A DNA stretch of 64,000 nt, taken from the NCBI GenBank assembly GCA_025655455.1, contig JAHXIV010000013.1, positions 1 through 64,000 on the forward strand, in the 5' to 3' direction. Position numbers and translations under genes: made by a program. This document shows positions 17,144 through 27,264 of this stretch, in pieces. Source of the DNA: a gamma proteobacterium symbiont of Taylorina sp. Its GTDB lineage: Bacteria > Pseudomonadota > Gammaproteobacteria > GRL18. How positions within the stretch are numbered: the stretch's first letter is position 1; each line of letters begins with the position of its first letter. Under the pieces are notes generated by a model. That model saw only the letters and a list, made by a program, of their open reading frames with translations. It ran no database searches and was not told the DNA's origin.

Positions 17144-19158
17144 CTGTGGGCAATTTCAACCTCAAAACGTTCATTCAGACGCTCATTTTTAGCACGATAC
17201 TTATGCGGTAGTAATTGCTGATATGACATGAGCTGATTTTGTATTTCAAATCGATCTTTATCCACTGACTGAGAACGTATATCATCAATGAGCTTTTGTT
17301 TCAGCTGTGTTTGCGGATGATGGATGGTCATATCTTTGCCATAACCTCTAAACCCGGGTGGCAGTTCCATTTCATTGATATCAATGTCTTCATAGCCAAC
17401 AACCGGCAGAGACTGTTCTTCATCTGGCCAGCTCATAATGGTTCTTTTCAGCCATTCTTTATCATTACGTTCCGGATAATCTTCACGCGAATGTGCACCA
17501 CGGCTTTCCTTGCGTAATAAGGCACCATAAGCCACTGTTAAGGCAATTTTGATCATACGCTGAACACGATAAGCATTCACCAGTGCCGGGTTTGCAGCAG
17601 GTGATTTGGATTTCTTAACCTCAATATTTTTACTTCTCAACAGTAATTGTTGTAATTCATTTACGGCAGACTGCAAGTCAGTTTCATTGCGAAAGATACC
17701 GACTTTTTCCATTAGAATTTTCTCCATCGAGTCACGTAAATCATAGGCATCTTCACCATTTTCTTTACTGAGCAGGCGTTCTAATTTCTCCCTTTCGTGT
17801 GCAATAAAACGCTCAATAACATCACTGCTTATATCTACTTTACTTGCTTCACTTGCACAATAATCTGCAATATACTCAGCCACCAGCATACCAGCCACAA
17901 CCGTTTCACTGACAGAATTACCTCCCAGACGATTAAAGCCATGTATATCCCAGCAGGCAGCTTCACCACAAGAATAAAGACCTTTTAATGTTTGTGATTC
18001 ACCATTATATTTGGTACGTATCCCACCCATAGAATAATGCTGTGTCGGTCTTACCGGAATCCACTCTTCAGCCGGATCAATACCAAGGAAATTTTCACAG
18101 ATTTCTTTGACCTCGCGCAGATTTTTTTCTATATGCTCACGTCCCAGCAGAGTAATATCCAGCCATAGATGGTCGCCATAGCGTGACGGCACCCCCTTAC
18201 CTTTACGCATGTGTTCAATCATACGCCGCGAAACTACATCCCGCGAAGCCAGTTCCTTTTTTTCAGGCTCATAATCCGGCATAAAACGATAGCCATCGAC
18301 ATCTCTTAGTACTCCACCATCCCCTCTGCAGCCCTCAGTTGTCAATATGCCGACAGGAACAATAGCTGTAGGGTGAAATTGTATGGCTTCCATATTGCCC
18401 AAGGTAGCAACACCTGTTTCAAGCGCAATTGCCTGCCCCATCCCCTGACAAATAATGGCATTGGTTGAAACACGATAAATTCTTCCATAACCGCCACTTG
18501 CAATGGTCGTTGCCTTGGCAATATAGGCGACTAATTCACCCGTCATAAGATTTCTTACCACTGCACCATAACAACGCGACTGCTGCTCTGAATCCATAGC
18601 ATGGATCAAAGCAATCGCCTCCATTCGTTCATGCACTTCAATTTTTTGTTTTTGTGCCTCATTATCCATTGCATACAACATACTATGCCCCGTACCATCA
18701 GAGGTATAACAGGTACGCCATTTCTTAGTCCCGCCAAAATCACGGGCAGTAATTAAACCATGTGCCTCATCCGCTTCTGTAATTGTCACTTTTTCAGCAT
18801 TCATGATGGCCTGTCGCTCACCACGTTTAACACGACTCCAGGGTACCCCCCAATTAGCCAGTTCACGAATGGCTTTAGGTGCGGTATTGACAAACATGCG
18901 CACTACTTTTTGATCGGCTCCCCAGTCACTGCCTTTGATGGTATCCTCAAAATGAATATCTTCATTATCTCCTTCTCCCATAATGGAATTCGCCAGACTG
19001 GCCTGCATCCCACCTTGAGCCGCAGCAGAATGAGACCGTTTGGGCGGCACAAGACTCAGAACGATGACATCATTGCCTCGTGCTTTTACACCGGTGGCAG
19101 TACGTAAACCCGCCAGACCACCACCAATAATCAGTACATCCGTATAGATAATCTTCAT
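17122..19158 (-). CDS. frdA: Fumarate reductase flavoprotein subunit, Wolinella type
   Basis: 678 residues. FAD-binding [12 protein letters not shown] lies at the N-terminus and [14 protein letters not shown] contains the His that carries covalent FAD in this family. The active-site segments QFHPT, GCRGDGG and [12 protein letters not shown] are present, as are HYSMGGIRT and [12 protein letters not shown]. It catalyses fumarate/succinate interconversion on the membrane face with FrdB. The body is strikingly close to remembered Wolinella FrdA to the segment KYRAKNERL; the tail beyond it (about 15 residues, ending SQKNCHE) is extra and coded within a dispersed repeat. The start overlaps the frdC stop by four bases (ATGA). 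Orientation and order are frdC-frdA; frdB is detached. Confidence 0.95.
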   Translation of the reverse strand: MKIIYTDVLIIGGGLAGLRTATGVKARGNDVIVLSLVPPKRSHSAAAQGGMQASLANSIMGEGDNEDIHFEDTIKGSDWGADQKVVRMFVNTAPKAIRELANWGVPWSRVKRGERQAIMNAEKVTITEADEAHGLITARDFGGTKKWRTCYTSDGTGHSMLYAMDNEAQKQKIEVHERMEAIALIHAMDSEQQSRCYGAVVRNLMTGELVAYIAKATTIASGGYGRIYRVSTNAIICQGMGQAIALETGVATLGNMEAIQFHPTAIVPVGILTTEGCRGDGGVLRDVDGYRFMPDYEPEKKELASRDVVSRRMIEHMRKGKGVPSRYGDHLWLDITLLGREHIEKNLREVKEICENFLGIDPAEEWIPVRPTQHYSMGGIRTKYNGESQTLKGLYSCGEAACWDIHGFNRLGGNSVSETVVAGMLVAEYIADYCASEASKVDISSDVIERFIAHEREKLERLLSKENGEDAYDLRDSMEKILMEKVGIFRNETDLQSAVNELQQLLLRSKNIEVKKSKSPAANPALVNAYRVQRMIKIALTVAYGALLRKESRGAHSREDYPERNDKEWLKRTIMSWPDEEQSLPVVGYEDIDINEMELPPGFRGYGKDMTIHHPQTQLKQKLIDDIRSQSVDKDRFEIQNQLMSYQQLLPHKYRAKNERLNERFEVEIAHSQKNCHE

Positions 19159-19892
19159 GGTTGATAGCGCTCCCCAACTTTGTCAACATGCTGATAACCA
19201 ATGAACATGTAGGTACCCAAAGACATCAGGCTGATACTGGTATAAAGGATAATGCTGATGATCATCAGTTTTTTTAACTGCCTGCGAGTTTGGCCGGGCT
19301 GCTCAAATATTCCCCACTTTAGTGCCAGACGATATAAACCAATAAAAGCATGCAGGATTACACTGAGCATAAGAATTAAATAAAGCGGCCACATCCATTC
19401 ACTATAAATACGATCAGCTGAAGCATAGGGACCGATTTGATCAGGCCTGCTCATCATCATGTACAGGTGGACTGAAGCCAGAAAAAACATGATAAATCCC
19501 GTTATAACCTGATACAGCCATAATTTGCTATCTGCATGTTTAAGATAATAAGCATGACTGATAATAATACGATATTGCCGGTAGCTGGATGGAAACTTTC
19601 GCAAAGCAGTCAAAGCATGAACAATCAAAATAAGAAAAATAGCGGCTGCCAGAAAAGAAATAATACCAGGATAATATTCACCAAAAAAATAATAGCCCTC
19701 AAAAAATTTGGTGACTGTCAGCATTGCATCTTTACTGATTAAAATACTGGCTTCAAATATTAAGTGAGCCATAATAAAAATTGCTAAAACAAAGCCTGTC
19801 ACACTTTGAATCAAATCCAGTCTTGCCGGCATACAGCTGATAAAACCACAGCGATAGGCGGCAATACTTTTTTGTTCTCGATCATGTCTCAT
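19155..19892 (-). CDS. frdC: Fumarate reductase di-haem cytochrome b subunit
   Basis: 245 residues with five hydrophobic segments. Four His at 43, 92, 142 and 181 fall in [24 protein letters not shown] and [15 protein letters not shown]. These correspond, shifted by one, to the haem ligands 44, 93, 143 and 182 of Wolinella FrdC. Glu65 matches the quinol-site Glu66 of Wolinella. The residue aligned with Glu180 of Wolinella is Ile179. It anchors FrdAB in the membrane and exchanges electrons with quinone. The last bases overlap frdA. The start is taken at the first Met, before KSIAAYR. Confidence 0.93.
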   Translation of the reverse strand: MRHDREQKSIAAYRCGFISCMPARLDLIQSVTGFVLAIFIMAHLIFEASILISKDAMLTVTKFFEGYYFFGEYYPGIISFLAAAIFLILIVHALTALRKFPSSYRQYRIIISHAYYLKHADSKLWLYQVITGFIMFFLASVHLYMMMSRPDQIGPYASADRIYSEWMWPLYLILMLSVILHAFIGLYRLALKWGIFEQPGQTRRQLKKLMIISIILYTSISLMSLGTYMFIGYQHVDKVGERYQP

Positions 19893-19958
19893 TTCATTTT
19901 CAAGCCTGTCAGGTTATAATCACTTTTCTCAATTCTATTGTAATCAAAAATTTTTCTT

Positions 19959-20540
19959 ATGCAAATAACAGGTCTTATTTTAGCTGGTGGTCGTTCCAGT
20001 CGCATGGAGGGTCATGATAAAGGTTTATTGACTTTAGTTGATAAAAGCATGATTGAACATGTGATTGAAAAACTCAAACCTCAGGTCGATCAAATTTTAA
20101 TCAGTGCTAATCGCCATATTGAGCAATACCAGTCATTTGGCTATGAAGTATTACTGGATGAGTATGATGATTTCAGGGGACCATTAGCAGGAATGGTCAG
20201 AGGTCTATCTCATTCTAACAGTGAGTATTTACTTACAGTTCCCTGTGATGGTCCCCTATTGCCCATTGACCTTGCTGTAAAACTGTTAGATTCAGCACAA
20301 AAAAAATCTACCAAGGCAGTATTTGTCTTTGATGGGAAGTATAAGCAGCCCACTTATAACCTGCTGCATAGTGATCTATTAAAGTCTATTGAACAATCAC
20401 TGGAACACCAGGAACATAAACTGGGCAAATGGTTGTTGGATAATGGAGCGTGTGCAGTAGACTTTTCAGCTCAAAAAAATGCTTTTCTGAATGTCAATAC
20501 ACCGAAAGATTTACAGCTATTAGCCGAGGCTTTGCAGTAA
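19959..20540 (+). CDS. mobA: Molybdenum cofactor guanylyltransferase
   Basis: 193 residues, matching family length. The N-terminal nucleotide-binding loop LILAGGRSSRMEGHDKG is diagnostic. Later segments are FRGPLAGMVRGL, LLTVPCDGPLLP and NVNTPKDL. It transfers GMP to molybdopterin to give the bis-MGD cofactor of DMSO-reductase-family enzymes (nitrate reductase, formate dehydrogenase and similar). It is divergent from frdC across a 66-base spacer and convergent with the synthase-like gene (12-base gap). No mobB or molybdoenzyme is visible nearby. Confidence 0.92.
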   Translation: MQITGLILAGGRSSRMEGHDKGLLTLVDKSMIEHVIEKLKPQVDQILISANRHIEQYQSFGYEVLLDEYDDFRGPLAGMVRGLSHSNSEYLLTVPCDGPLLPIDLAVKLLDSAQKKSTKAVFVFDGKYKQPTYNLLHSDLLKSIEQSLEHQEHKLGKWLLDNGACAVDFSAQKNAFLNVNTPKDLQLLAEALQ

Positions 20541-20552
20541 TTTTATTCTGCG

Positions 20553-23069
20553 TCATAAGTCTAATAATGACCCAGACTGATAATTATTCAGACAGCAGTC
20601 AGTCAGCAAAGCTAATAGATACAGAGCAAGAGCAAAGTGTATCAGCAGAGTAAAACCAAAGTGAATAGCTAACAGACTTGCCAATACGGCACTGATAACA
20701 GAAGCACAGCCATTAATTCCCCATGCCCAGGGAATATAAGTGCTGTTTGAGGAAGCAATACGGCTTAGCGCCAATGGAAAAGGCATGCCCATACTGAAAG
20801 CAAGTGGTGCAATCAGTAAAAAACTCAGTATAATTTTTACCGCAATGGGATATACAGTCATCTGACTAAAAAATGTATCCAGAAAAAAGCTGTAAAACAG
20901 ACCCAGAAAAAAGATACTCATGATAGAGCTAAGCAGAAGCCATTTGGAAGACCAGTGTAACTGCAGATATTTTGTCCAGACACTGCCCAGACCGGCAAAA
21001 ATCATAAACGTAGTTAAAACTACAGGGATTGCATAGATGGGATGATGTAAAAAAAGGATGAATTTTTGCATCATGGCAATTTCAATAAAGAGAAAAGCCA
21101 GACCTATAGAAAAGAAATAAATAAACAATTGAATTCGCCGACTTAGCGCTAAAAAAAATTCCTCTTTAGTTTGAGAGCGAAAATGGTACACAATCAGAGG
21201 TAAAAGGATCAAAATAATACTGCTGAGAGCGGCAAATATCAGAGTAACAAACAAAATAATATAGCCCATTTCAACCAGTGCATAACCACCCTGTTCACCT
21301 AAGGATAAAAGCTCTCCTAAAGCTGACCATTTAAAAAATTGATGAAAAAAGGGTTTATCATCCGTAGCGGGCGATACATCATACTTATAAGACTTCAAAA
21401 ACAGCTGATCTGAATCACTTAATAGTGCTTTAGCCGCCTGATAAAACCAGGGTTGCCTGAAATGATTGAACTGATTGGTTTCAGTGTATTCTATACCTGG
21501 ATACCAGACAACATCAAATGCTCGTTGCTGACAAAATTGTTTAAGCTGTTTTATTTCCGTTTGATTAAAGGGATTTTTTTTAACCAAAAGAGTTGATGTT
21601 TGCCAGCCTCTGATTAAGACAATATGTTGAGAAGCAGCTTGAATTTCACTCTGTTTTAAAGCTTTGACTGCAGTAGCAAACATTTTTATGGCATCACGCG
21701 GTGGTGTTTTTACCCAGCGGCTAATAGCCAGATAACCATCCGGGTTTAAATGCTGCAAATAAGTTTGTAATGCTTCAACAGTATACAAATAACTTTCATG
21801 TAAGGCATATAAGCCACTGGCTGATGCGTTAAATGAATCCATCAGAGAAATCTGTATTAAATCATAACGTCCATTATCAGTCTTTTGTTTCTCATCAATT
21901 GTAGCCCTGCTGAGAAAACCACGAACATCTTCCGCATACACTTGAACATTGGGCTGCAAATAAATATTTCCGCTGTATTGGGCAAATTCATGACTAAGAA
22001 GATCAATTATCTGCGGGTTAAGCTCAAGCGCATCAATCTGCTCAGTTTTGTGAAAGAATGCCTGTAGAATATCACTGCCGCCGCCAGCTCCAACAATTAA
22101 AAGCTGCTGGATATTATTTAAATGATAGGGAAGAGCTGAAGTCAATTGATCCAGGTAAGAGAGCTTTTGAAGATTATCCGGATAACGTGTAATCGCAGTC
22201 ATATTGCCAGCATCACTAAAAAGCCCCAGTTGTTCCAGCGGTTCCTGAGTATTATACAGGCTTAACCCGGGAGCAAAACGAAAAGGGATCTGTGGACTTT
22301 CAATAACACTTAATAATCCCAAAGGACTCGATTGCTGTTTAATAATTTGTGTACTACTAATATTTAATGTTTTTGATAAATCTTTATAAGGAGAAATCTG
22401 TAGTTGCCAGTATGAGCCACTGTTGATAAACACCAGTCCTGTTAAAATAGTGAATAGTACGATGCCTTTGACTCTGTTATTTTGCCAAAATGTTTTAATG
22501 GGAAACTGATGAATTTCCTGTATCGCTATCATAGTCGCTAATATGCCGCTTAGACCAATCAACTGCAGTGCAGTCATAGGAAATATATAAAAAAGCAGTA
22601 TAACCATTCCCATACTGCCCAGGCCAGCCCCAAGCAGATCAACCCCATAGATTTTTGCTATTTGTTCCGGATATTGAATAAATAACTGACAAATAGCGCT
22701 GGCAGCCATCACAAAGGGTATACTGAGCAGTAAGAAAATACCCAGTAAATATCCAATTTGTTGTGAATCCCATAAAATAGTCTCAGGGTTAAAAGGCAGG
22801 CTTTGAGCCAGCAAAAAACAACTAAAACTGCTGATACTGAATAAAAATAACAACAGAGGGTAAGTCATCTGAAAGTGGCGTTTTAATGTCTTTTGCAGCA
22901 ACGCAACCAGTGTACCACTGATACCATAGCCCAGCAGTGCCAATGAAATAATCATATAGACAAAATGATGCCATTGAATGATTGAAAATAAACGCATCAA
23001 TAAAATTTCATAGCCTATTGCGCTGGCAGAAATTAACCCAAGTGATAACAATGGCGGATTAAGTGACAT
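20553..23069 (-). CDS. Integral-membrane spermidine-synthase-like protein
   Basis: 838 residues: an N-terminal membrane region (about 1-215, six to seven helices), a cytosolic methyltransferase-fold domain (about 290-560) with LLIVGAGGGSDILQA and DALELNPQIIDLL as in polyamine synthases, and a C-terminal membrane region (about 620-835). Proteins with this layout are widespread and annotated as spermidine synthase or fused MFS/spermidine synthase, but their activity is largely unproven. It lies 27 bases downstream of the isoaspartyl methyltransferase gene and is probably cotranscribed, so both members of the unit use a methyltransferase-like fold. Confidence 0.85.
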   Translation of the reverse strand: MSLNPPLLSLGLISASAIGYEILLMRLFSIIQWHHFVYMIISLALLGYGISGTLVALLQKTLKRHFQMTYPLLLFLFSISSFSCFLLAQSLPFNPETILWDSQQIGYLLGIFLLLSIPFVMAASAICQLFIQYPEQIAKIYGVDLLGAGLGSMGMVILLFYIFPMTALQLIGLSGILATMIAIQEIHQFPIKTFWQNNRVKGIVLFTILTGLVFINSGSYWQLQISPYKDLSKTLNISSTQIIKQQSSPLGLLSVIESPQIPFRFAPGLSLYNTQEPLEQLGLFSDAGNMTAITRYPDNLQKLSYLDQLTSALPYHLNNIQQLLIVGAGGGSDILQAFFHKTEQIDALELNPQIIDLLSHEFAQYSGNIYLQPNVQVYAEDVRGFLSRATIDEKQKTDNGRYDLIQISLMDSFNASASGLYALHESYLYTVEALQTYLQHLNPDGYLAISRWVKTPPRDAIKMFATAVKALKQSEIQAASQHIVLIRGWQTSTLLVKKNPFNQTEIKQLKQFCQQRAFDVVWYPGIEYTETNQFNHFRQPWFYQAAKALLSDSDQLFLKSYKYDVSPATDDKPFFHQFFKWSALGELLSLGEQGGYALVEMGYIILFVTLIFAALSSIILILLPLIVYHFRSQTKEEFFLALSRRIQLFIYFFSIGLAFLFIEIAMMQKFILFLHHPIYAIPVVLTTFMIFAGLGSVWTKYLQLHWSSKWLLLSSIMSIFFLGLFYSFFLDTFFSQMTVYPIAVKIILSFLLIAPLAFSMGMPFPLALSRIASSNSTYIPWAWGINGCASVISAVLASLLAIHFGFTLLIHFALALYLLALLTDCCLNNYQSGSLLDL

Positions 23070-23096
23070 AATACCTTTCCTGATACGCTGCTGAAA

Positions 23097-23885
23097 TTAA
23101 TGTTCTCCGGTTAATGGTACAAACCGCACAGGAAGAATTTGCCGAGTTTGTATTTCCCCATTATGGGTTTTACTGATTAGTAGTAATTGTTGAGTCATAA
23201 AATTACTACCAACAGGAATCATCATTTTTCCACCTGGCTTTAATTGCTCTATCAGCGCATGGGGAATATGGCTGCTTGCAGCAGTGACTATAATGGCATC
23301 AAAGGGTGCATGTTCCTTCCAGCCATAATAACCATCCGCAATTTTAGTGGTAATATTTTTATACCCCATTTGTTTAAAACGCTGTCTGGATAGTTTGCCT
23401 AAAGGTTCAATAATTTCAATACTATAAACCTGCTGTACCAGTTCAGAAAGTACTGCAGCCTGATAACCAGAGCCCGTCCCTATTTCAAGAACCTTGTCAT
23501 TGTCAGACAGTTTTAACAAGTCCGTCATCACCGCAACAATATAGGGTTGTGAAATTGTCTGCCCATAACCAATAGGTAAAGGGGTATTCTGGTAGGCCTG
23601 TTCGAGGGAGTCTGGACTGACAAATTGATGCCTGGGTACCTTGAGAATAGCATCTAAAACGCGTGGTTCTAGATTCTCGGTGTCAAGGTATCGACTGGTT
23701 TGACGAACATCGTCTTCAATCAACTGCACCATTTTATGACGTTTTTGCATATACAAATCCTCCATGGAAGAGGCATGTAACTGAGCTGGGATAAATTGGC
23801 TGACAAATATAGTTATCAGACAAACCAGTACGAACAAAACTCGGATTTTAATCCCTTTTTGTTTTTTTTTCGTCATTTGCTTCAT
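23097..23885 (-). CDS. pcm: Protein-L-isoaspartate O-methyltransferase with signal/anchor sequence
   Basis: 262 residues from the ATG at 23885 (an earlier in-frame ATG at 23933 would overlap the preceding gene). The N-terminus is KKKQKGIKIR followed by a hydrophobic stretch (about residues 13-30) and a possible cleavage site after LHA. The rest is a canonical PCMT: PRHQFV, QNTPLPIGYGQTISQPYIVA, LEIGTGSGYQAAVL and FDAIIVTAAS. The enzyme repairs isoaspartyl residues using S-adenosylmethionine. The exported or membrane-anchored form is unusual because the methyl donor is cytoplasmic; with the catalytic part inside, the segment would be a membrane anchor. Confidence 0.85.
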   Translation of the reverse strand: MKQMTKKKQKGIKIRVLFVLVCLITIFVSQFIPAQLHASSMEDLYMQKRHKMVQLIEDDVRQTSRYLDTENLEPRVLDAILKVPRHQFVSPDSLEQAYQNTPLPIGYGQTISQPYIVAVMTDLLKLSDNDKVLEIGTGSGYQAAVLSELVQQVYSIEIIEPLGKLSRQRFKQMGYKNITTKIADGYYGWKEHAPFDAIIVTAASSHIPHALIEQLKPGGKMMIPVGSNFMTQQLLLISKTHNGEIQTRQILPVRFVPLTGEH

Positions 23886-23901
23886 TAACCAAGCCCTGAA
23901 A

Positions 23902-24105
23902 TTAGTATTTATCCCTATCCAAACCAAAATCAAAACTGTCTATTTTAATTCCTTCCGGGAAAACACTGACCAGGCGCTTTTCAAACTCAGCATAAATTTC
24001 TGCCTTATGTTGCTGCACATCATAATCCCGACTATGCTCAGTAACACCATCCAGATCAATCTCCATTTTAAATTCAACACTTGGTGCAATTTTAATATGT
24101 GACAT
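23902..24105 (-). CDS. Small acidic protein of unknown function
   Basis: 67 residues starting MSHIKIAPSVEF, with AGGAG at ideal spacing (GATAGGAGTCTAAG before ATG), which argues that it is real. It is soluble and charged, with no recognised motif. It lies 16 bases upstream of the isoaspartyl methyltransferase start and is probably the first gene of that operon. I do not recognise the family. Confidence 0.6.
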   Translation of the reverse strand: MSHIKIAPSVEFKMEIDLDGVTEHSRDYDVQQHKAEIYAEFEKRLVSVFPEGIKIDSFDFGLDRDKY

Positions 24106-24361
24106 CTTAGACTCCTATCTAACATCTCATTAATAAGTATAGTCTATATTTTCAGAATTTCTACCTGGTGTCTAAACTCTGATTCTTCACATTATTGCGT
24201 ACTTTTTTAAGGAATTTATTATATAGACCTTACCATCTCAATATTAAAAAAGGTGCAGATTTATTCATTGCATTACTTTGGATGGAAAAATCAGATAAAA
24301 TGAACTCAAATTTCAAAAAAATCCGTAGTACTAGTCTGAGAAAATAGAAAGCAAGACATCT

Positions 24362-26317
24362 ATGATTAATATTCTTAAAAAAAATATTTTATTTTTCCTT
24401 TTATTGAGCAGCCTATTCGTATACATACTATTGGCAATTACAGCACCAGCTAACGCTGCTGAATGGCCAAAGAAAAAATACACTATTATTTACAAAGTAA
24501 CTTCTCACATGTGGGATACCAAACAAAAAAAGGTTGTTCGTACCACAAAGAAAGTCCTGGATGATATACATTATGCTTTTGATGTCTGGCAAGATGCATC
24601 AAATGGAACTTTACGTTTTACTTTCGGTGGTTTTGGAAAAGCGGGCTACGATGGCTATAACCAAATCCCCTATGATGGTGATATATATCTGGTTTTAAAT
24701 GGCAGATACAACGATCATGGTGAAATGGCAAATGCTCGCTATAGTGGAACAATTCCTGATGATTACAAAAAAGCAGGCATTTTTTTTAATAAACAGTCAG
24801 GAAGCCTTCATCACAGCATCATTACACATGAAATTGGCCATGTACTTGGTCTTGAACATGCTGCCACAAATGCTTCGATCATGTATAGCGGTAAGCGATC
24901 TGGAGGAAGTACTTTAATTGATTATCTTGCAGAACAGGATGTAATCAATCTTCAATATTTATGGGATCCTGATAACAAAAACATATTTACTATGTCTGGC
25001 TCTATCCAAACCAGTCACAAACACAAAATGGCATTAGTATTTGCCGTCAATACTTTTAACGGCCATACATATTCCACACGATCTGATCACAAAGGCAATT
25101 ACACCATCGTGCTAGGACAGCCTGGTCGCTACAAAGTTGTTGCAAAATCGGTTGAAGTGTCTGCTGATTTAAAGGCACTAAAAAATAAGCAAGGCATTCC
25201 ACAAAGTGCAAGCTGGTATGTTGATCAAAGTGTAAGTTCAACGAACCCTGCGAAAGCATTGCGTACCTATATGTTTAGGAGCCGCCCTCATACAAAGGGA
25301 GCCATTATACAAATGATCGACCAGCCGGCTCCATATAAGCTGACACGTGCATTGTCATCACAGGATAATTTTGAACTGGGATATTTACATCCCGGTGATG
25401 ATGTGATGCTTGGATTGCCAGAGGTAAATAACTTAGAGTCAATCGAAAGTTTTGGCACCTCACCAGATTATCAATTTTTAGCTGTGCCCAAGAAATATAA
25501 AGGTCAGTATCAAGTCAAGTTACATATTGCTGATAATGCGACTGAAGGTGAGCGCCTGGCCATTGTGCGAGACACTCAGGGACGCAGCCACATCGGCCTT
25601 ATTGGTATACATATTTCACATCAACAAGCAAAACCAAAACTGATAAGTGGTAAGGCACTCATAGCACAATTATCTTTTGACCATAACTTAAATGACTCAG
25701 GTCCATACAAGATGCAGGGACAAGTAAATGGTGATGAGGTTTCTCTGCGCAAAGGAATCAAGGGGAATGGCCTTTTTGTCGGGGGTAGCGAAGACTGGCT
25801 TGATCTTCCACTACCAGACCAACTTTTACTCGAAAGTGGATTCACAAGTGAATTTTGGTTCCGGCGTGAAAATTGGTCTAATCCCTATATAGGGGGAGCC
25901 GGATTCCAGACATTGGTTGCTATCACATCAAGTTTTGTGCAGGATATTACAGCGGAGGGCTGCGCTCTAACTCCCCCCTGGGCTCTGGTCTCTACGGTAT
26001 CCCACCGAAATCTAAAAAACAGGGAATCAGAAACGGTACGTGCATATACTAAACCCGATATAATACAGCCAAATATATGGCTCCATGCTGCAACTGTATA
26101 TGACCCTTTTGAATCGAGTTTATCCCTCTATCTTGATGGTAAACTTGTTGAAACCATTTGGGCCGTTCCTGCACCTTTATTTTCCATACGTCATATTCGC
26201 TTTGGCACCTGGTTCAAGGCAAATCAGGCATTTCGTGGAATGTTAGATGAATTCAAGTTATACAACTATGCGCGTACGGCACAAGAGATAAAAATCGCGG
26301 CACAACCACCTGATTAA
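24362..26317 (+). CDS. Secreted matrixin-like zinc metalloprotease with LamG-like domain
   Basis: 651 residues. A signal peptide (hydrophobic core 9-28, likely cleavage after NAA near 33) is followed by a protease domain. The zinc motif HEIGHVLGLEH (156-166) and Met-turn ASIMYSG (Met174) fit the metzincin/matrixin group. A middle section (about 210-290) resembles a carboxypeptidase-regulatory-like beta-sandwich. Residues about 440-645 look like a concanavalin/LamG domain (LSFDHNLNDSGPY, then SGFTSEFWFRR and SLYLDGKLVETIW). It should act outside the cytoplasm, possibly on matrix or glycoprotein. No type I signal or sorting motif is seen. Confidence 0.85.
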   Translation: MINILKKNILFFLLLSSLFVYILLAITAPANAAEWPKKKYTIIYKVTSHMWDTKQKKVVRTTKKVLDDIHYAFDVWQDASNGTLRFTFGGFGKAGYDGYNQIPYDGDIYLVLNGRYNDHGEMANARYSGTIPDDYKKAGIFFNKQSGSLHHSIITHEIGHVLGLEHAATNASIMYSGKRSGGSTLIDYLAEQDVINLQYLWDPDNKNIFTMSGSIQTSHKHKMALVFAVNTFNGHTYSTRSDHKGNYTIVLGQPGRYKVVAKSVEVSADLKALKNKQGIPQSASWYVDQSVSSTNPAKALRTYMFRSRPHTKGAIIQMIDQPAPYKLTRALSSQDNFELGYLHPGDDVMLGLPEVNNLESIESFGTSPDYQFLAVPKKYKGQYQVKLHIADNATEGERLAIVRDTQGRSHIGLIGIHISHQQAKPKLISGKALIAQLSFDHNLNDSGPYKMQGQVNGDEVSLRKGIKGNGLFVGGSEDWLDLPLPDQLLLESGFTSEFWFRRENWSNPYIGGAGFQTLVAITSSFVQDITAEGCALTPPWALVSTVSHRNLKNRESETVRAYTKPDIIQPNIWLHAATVYDPFESSLSLYLDGKLVETIWAVPAPLFSIRHIRFGTWFKANQAFRGMLDEFKLYNYARTAQEIKIAAQPPD

Positions 26318-26373
26318 TATTTAAAATCTGTAATAAGGGATTCACAATGGTATTAGATTCGCCCATTTGAACC

Positions 26374-26735
26374 TGATTGTCAATTTTAAGCGTCTGAATC
26401 GGGAACAATTTGAGATAAGCAAGCGATGAATAGCCCGTACCAAAATCATCAATTGCAAAATCAACACCGGCATGACGAAGCAGTTTCATCTGTTCTATTG
26501 CACTCTTGACATCAGCCATGGCTGCAGTTTCTGTTGCTTCAAACTCCAGTTCTCCCTTATTAATATTATAACGATGCATAATCTCTTCTACATAGTTAAC
26601 CAGCCCATTATGATGCATTTGGCCAGGAGAAAGATTAACTGCCATTTTTATTTTTATATCTTTAGATTTCCAGTTTTCAAGCTGTTGACATGCCTCATCG
26701 ATTACCCTCATTCCTAAGCTGGCAAAACTTCTCAC
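26374..26735 (-). pseudogene. EAL-domain (c-di-GMP phosphodiesterase) remnant
   Basis: The frame retains the middle of an EAL domain: MAVNLSPGQM, ELEFEATET, FAIDDFGTGYSSLAYLK and LKID. The N-terminal EAL motif is missing, and after LKID the family similarity ends abruptly. The open frame runs on to 26253, antisense to the protease end, without homology. It is a truncated, presumably inactive fragment abutting a kinase remnant in the opposite direction. Confidence 0.75.
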
Positions 26736-27028
26736 TTTTAAAGCGGAAGAAAAAGGGCTTAAATTTATTCTGCAAGTGGCTGCGGATGTACCTGTTTATT
26801 TATTGGGAGATTCCTTAAGACCAGGGCAGATTTTAACCAATTTATGCTCCAATTCTATTAAGTTTACCCATAAAGGTGAGATTAATGTCAATGTTAATTT
26901 GCTTGAGATGAAAGATAAACAGGTGGTATTAAAATTTACTATCTCTGATAGTGGTATTGATGGACGGGGATATTAAAGTAGAAAGTACCTATGAAAAAGG
27001 TAGCTATGGGTTCATAGCAGTGCAATAA
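26727..27028 (+). pseudogene. Histidine-kinase ATPase-domain remnant with internal deletion
   Basis: Plus-strand reading gives KAEEKGLKFILQVAADVP, then GQILTNLCSNSIKFTHKG (N-box) and FTISDSGID (G1 box), typical of hybrid sensor kinases. The frame then stops at 26974-26976. In another frame 26955-27028 reads GDIKVESTYEKGSYGF, the normal end of the same domain. So the region between G1 and the end, including the F and G2 boxes, has been deleted and the frame shifted. No start or phospho-acceptor part remains. Confidence 0.7.
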
Positions 27029-27264
27029 CAGAGTAATAGGGACTGAACAAGTGAATTTACAAATAAAGACATTAATTGAGTGATATAAACAATACTCAAT
27101 ATCAGATATTATTAACAAAATCATACCATCAAGCCTCTTAGAAAGCCGTTGAGCTTTTTATCAACATCTATAAGCAACATGAAAATGCGGTGAGAGGAAG
27201 TTATCATTTTTATGTCTAATGTTTTATAATCAATAGACATCCTACAGCCATTAAACAAGAAACT

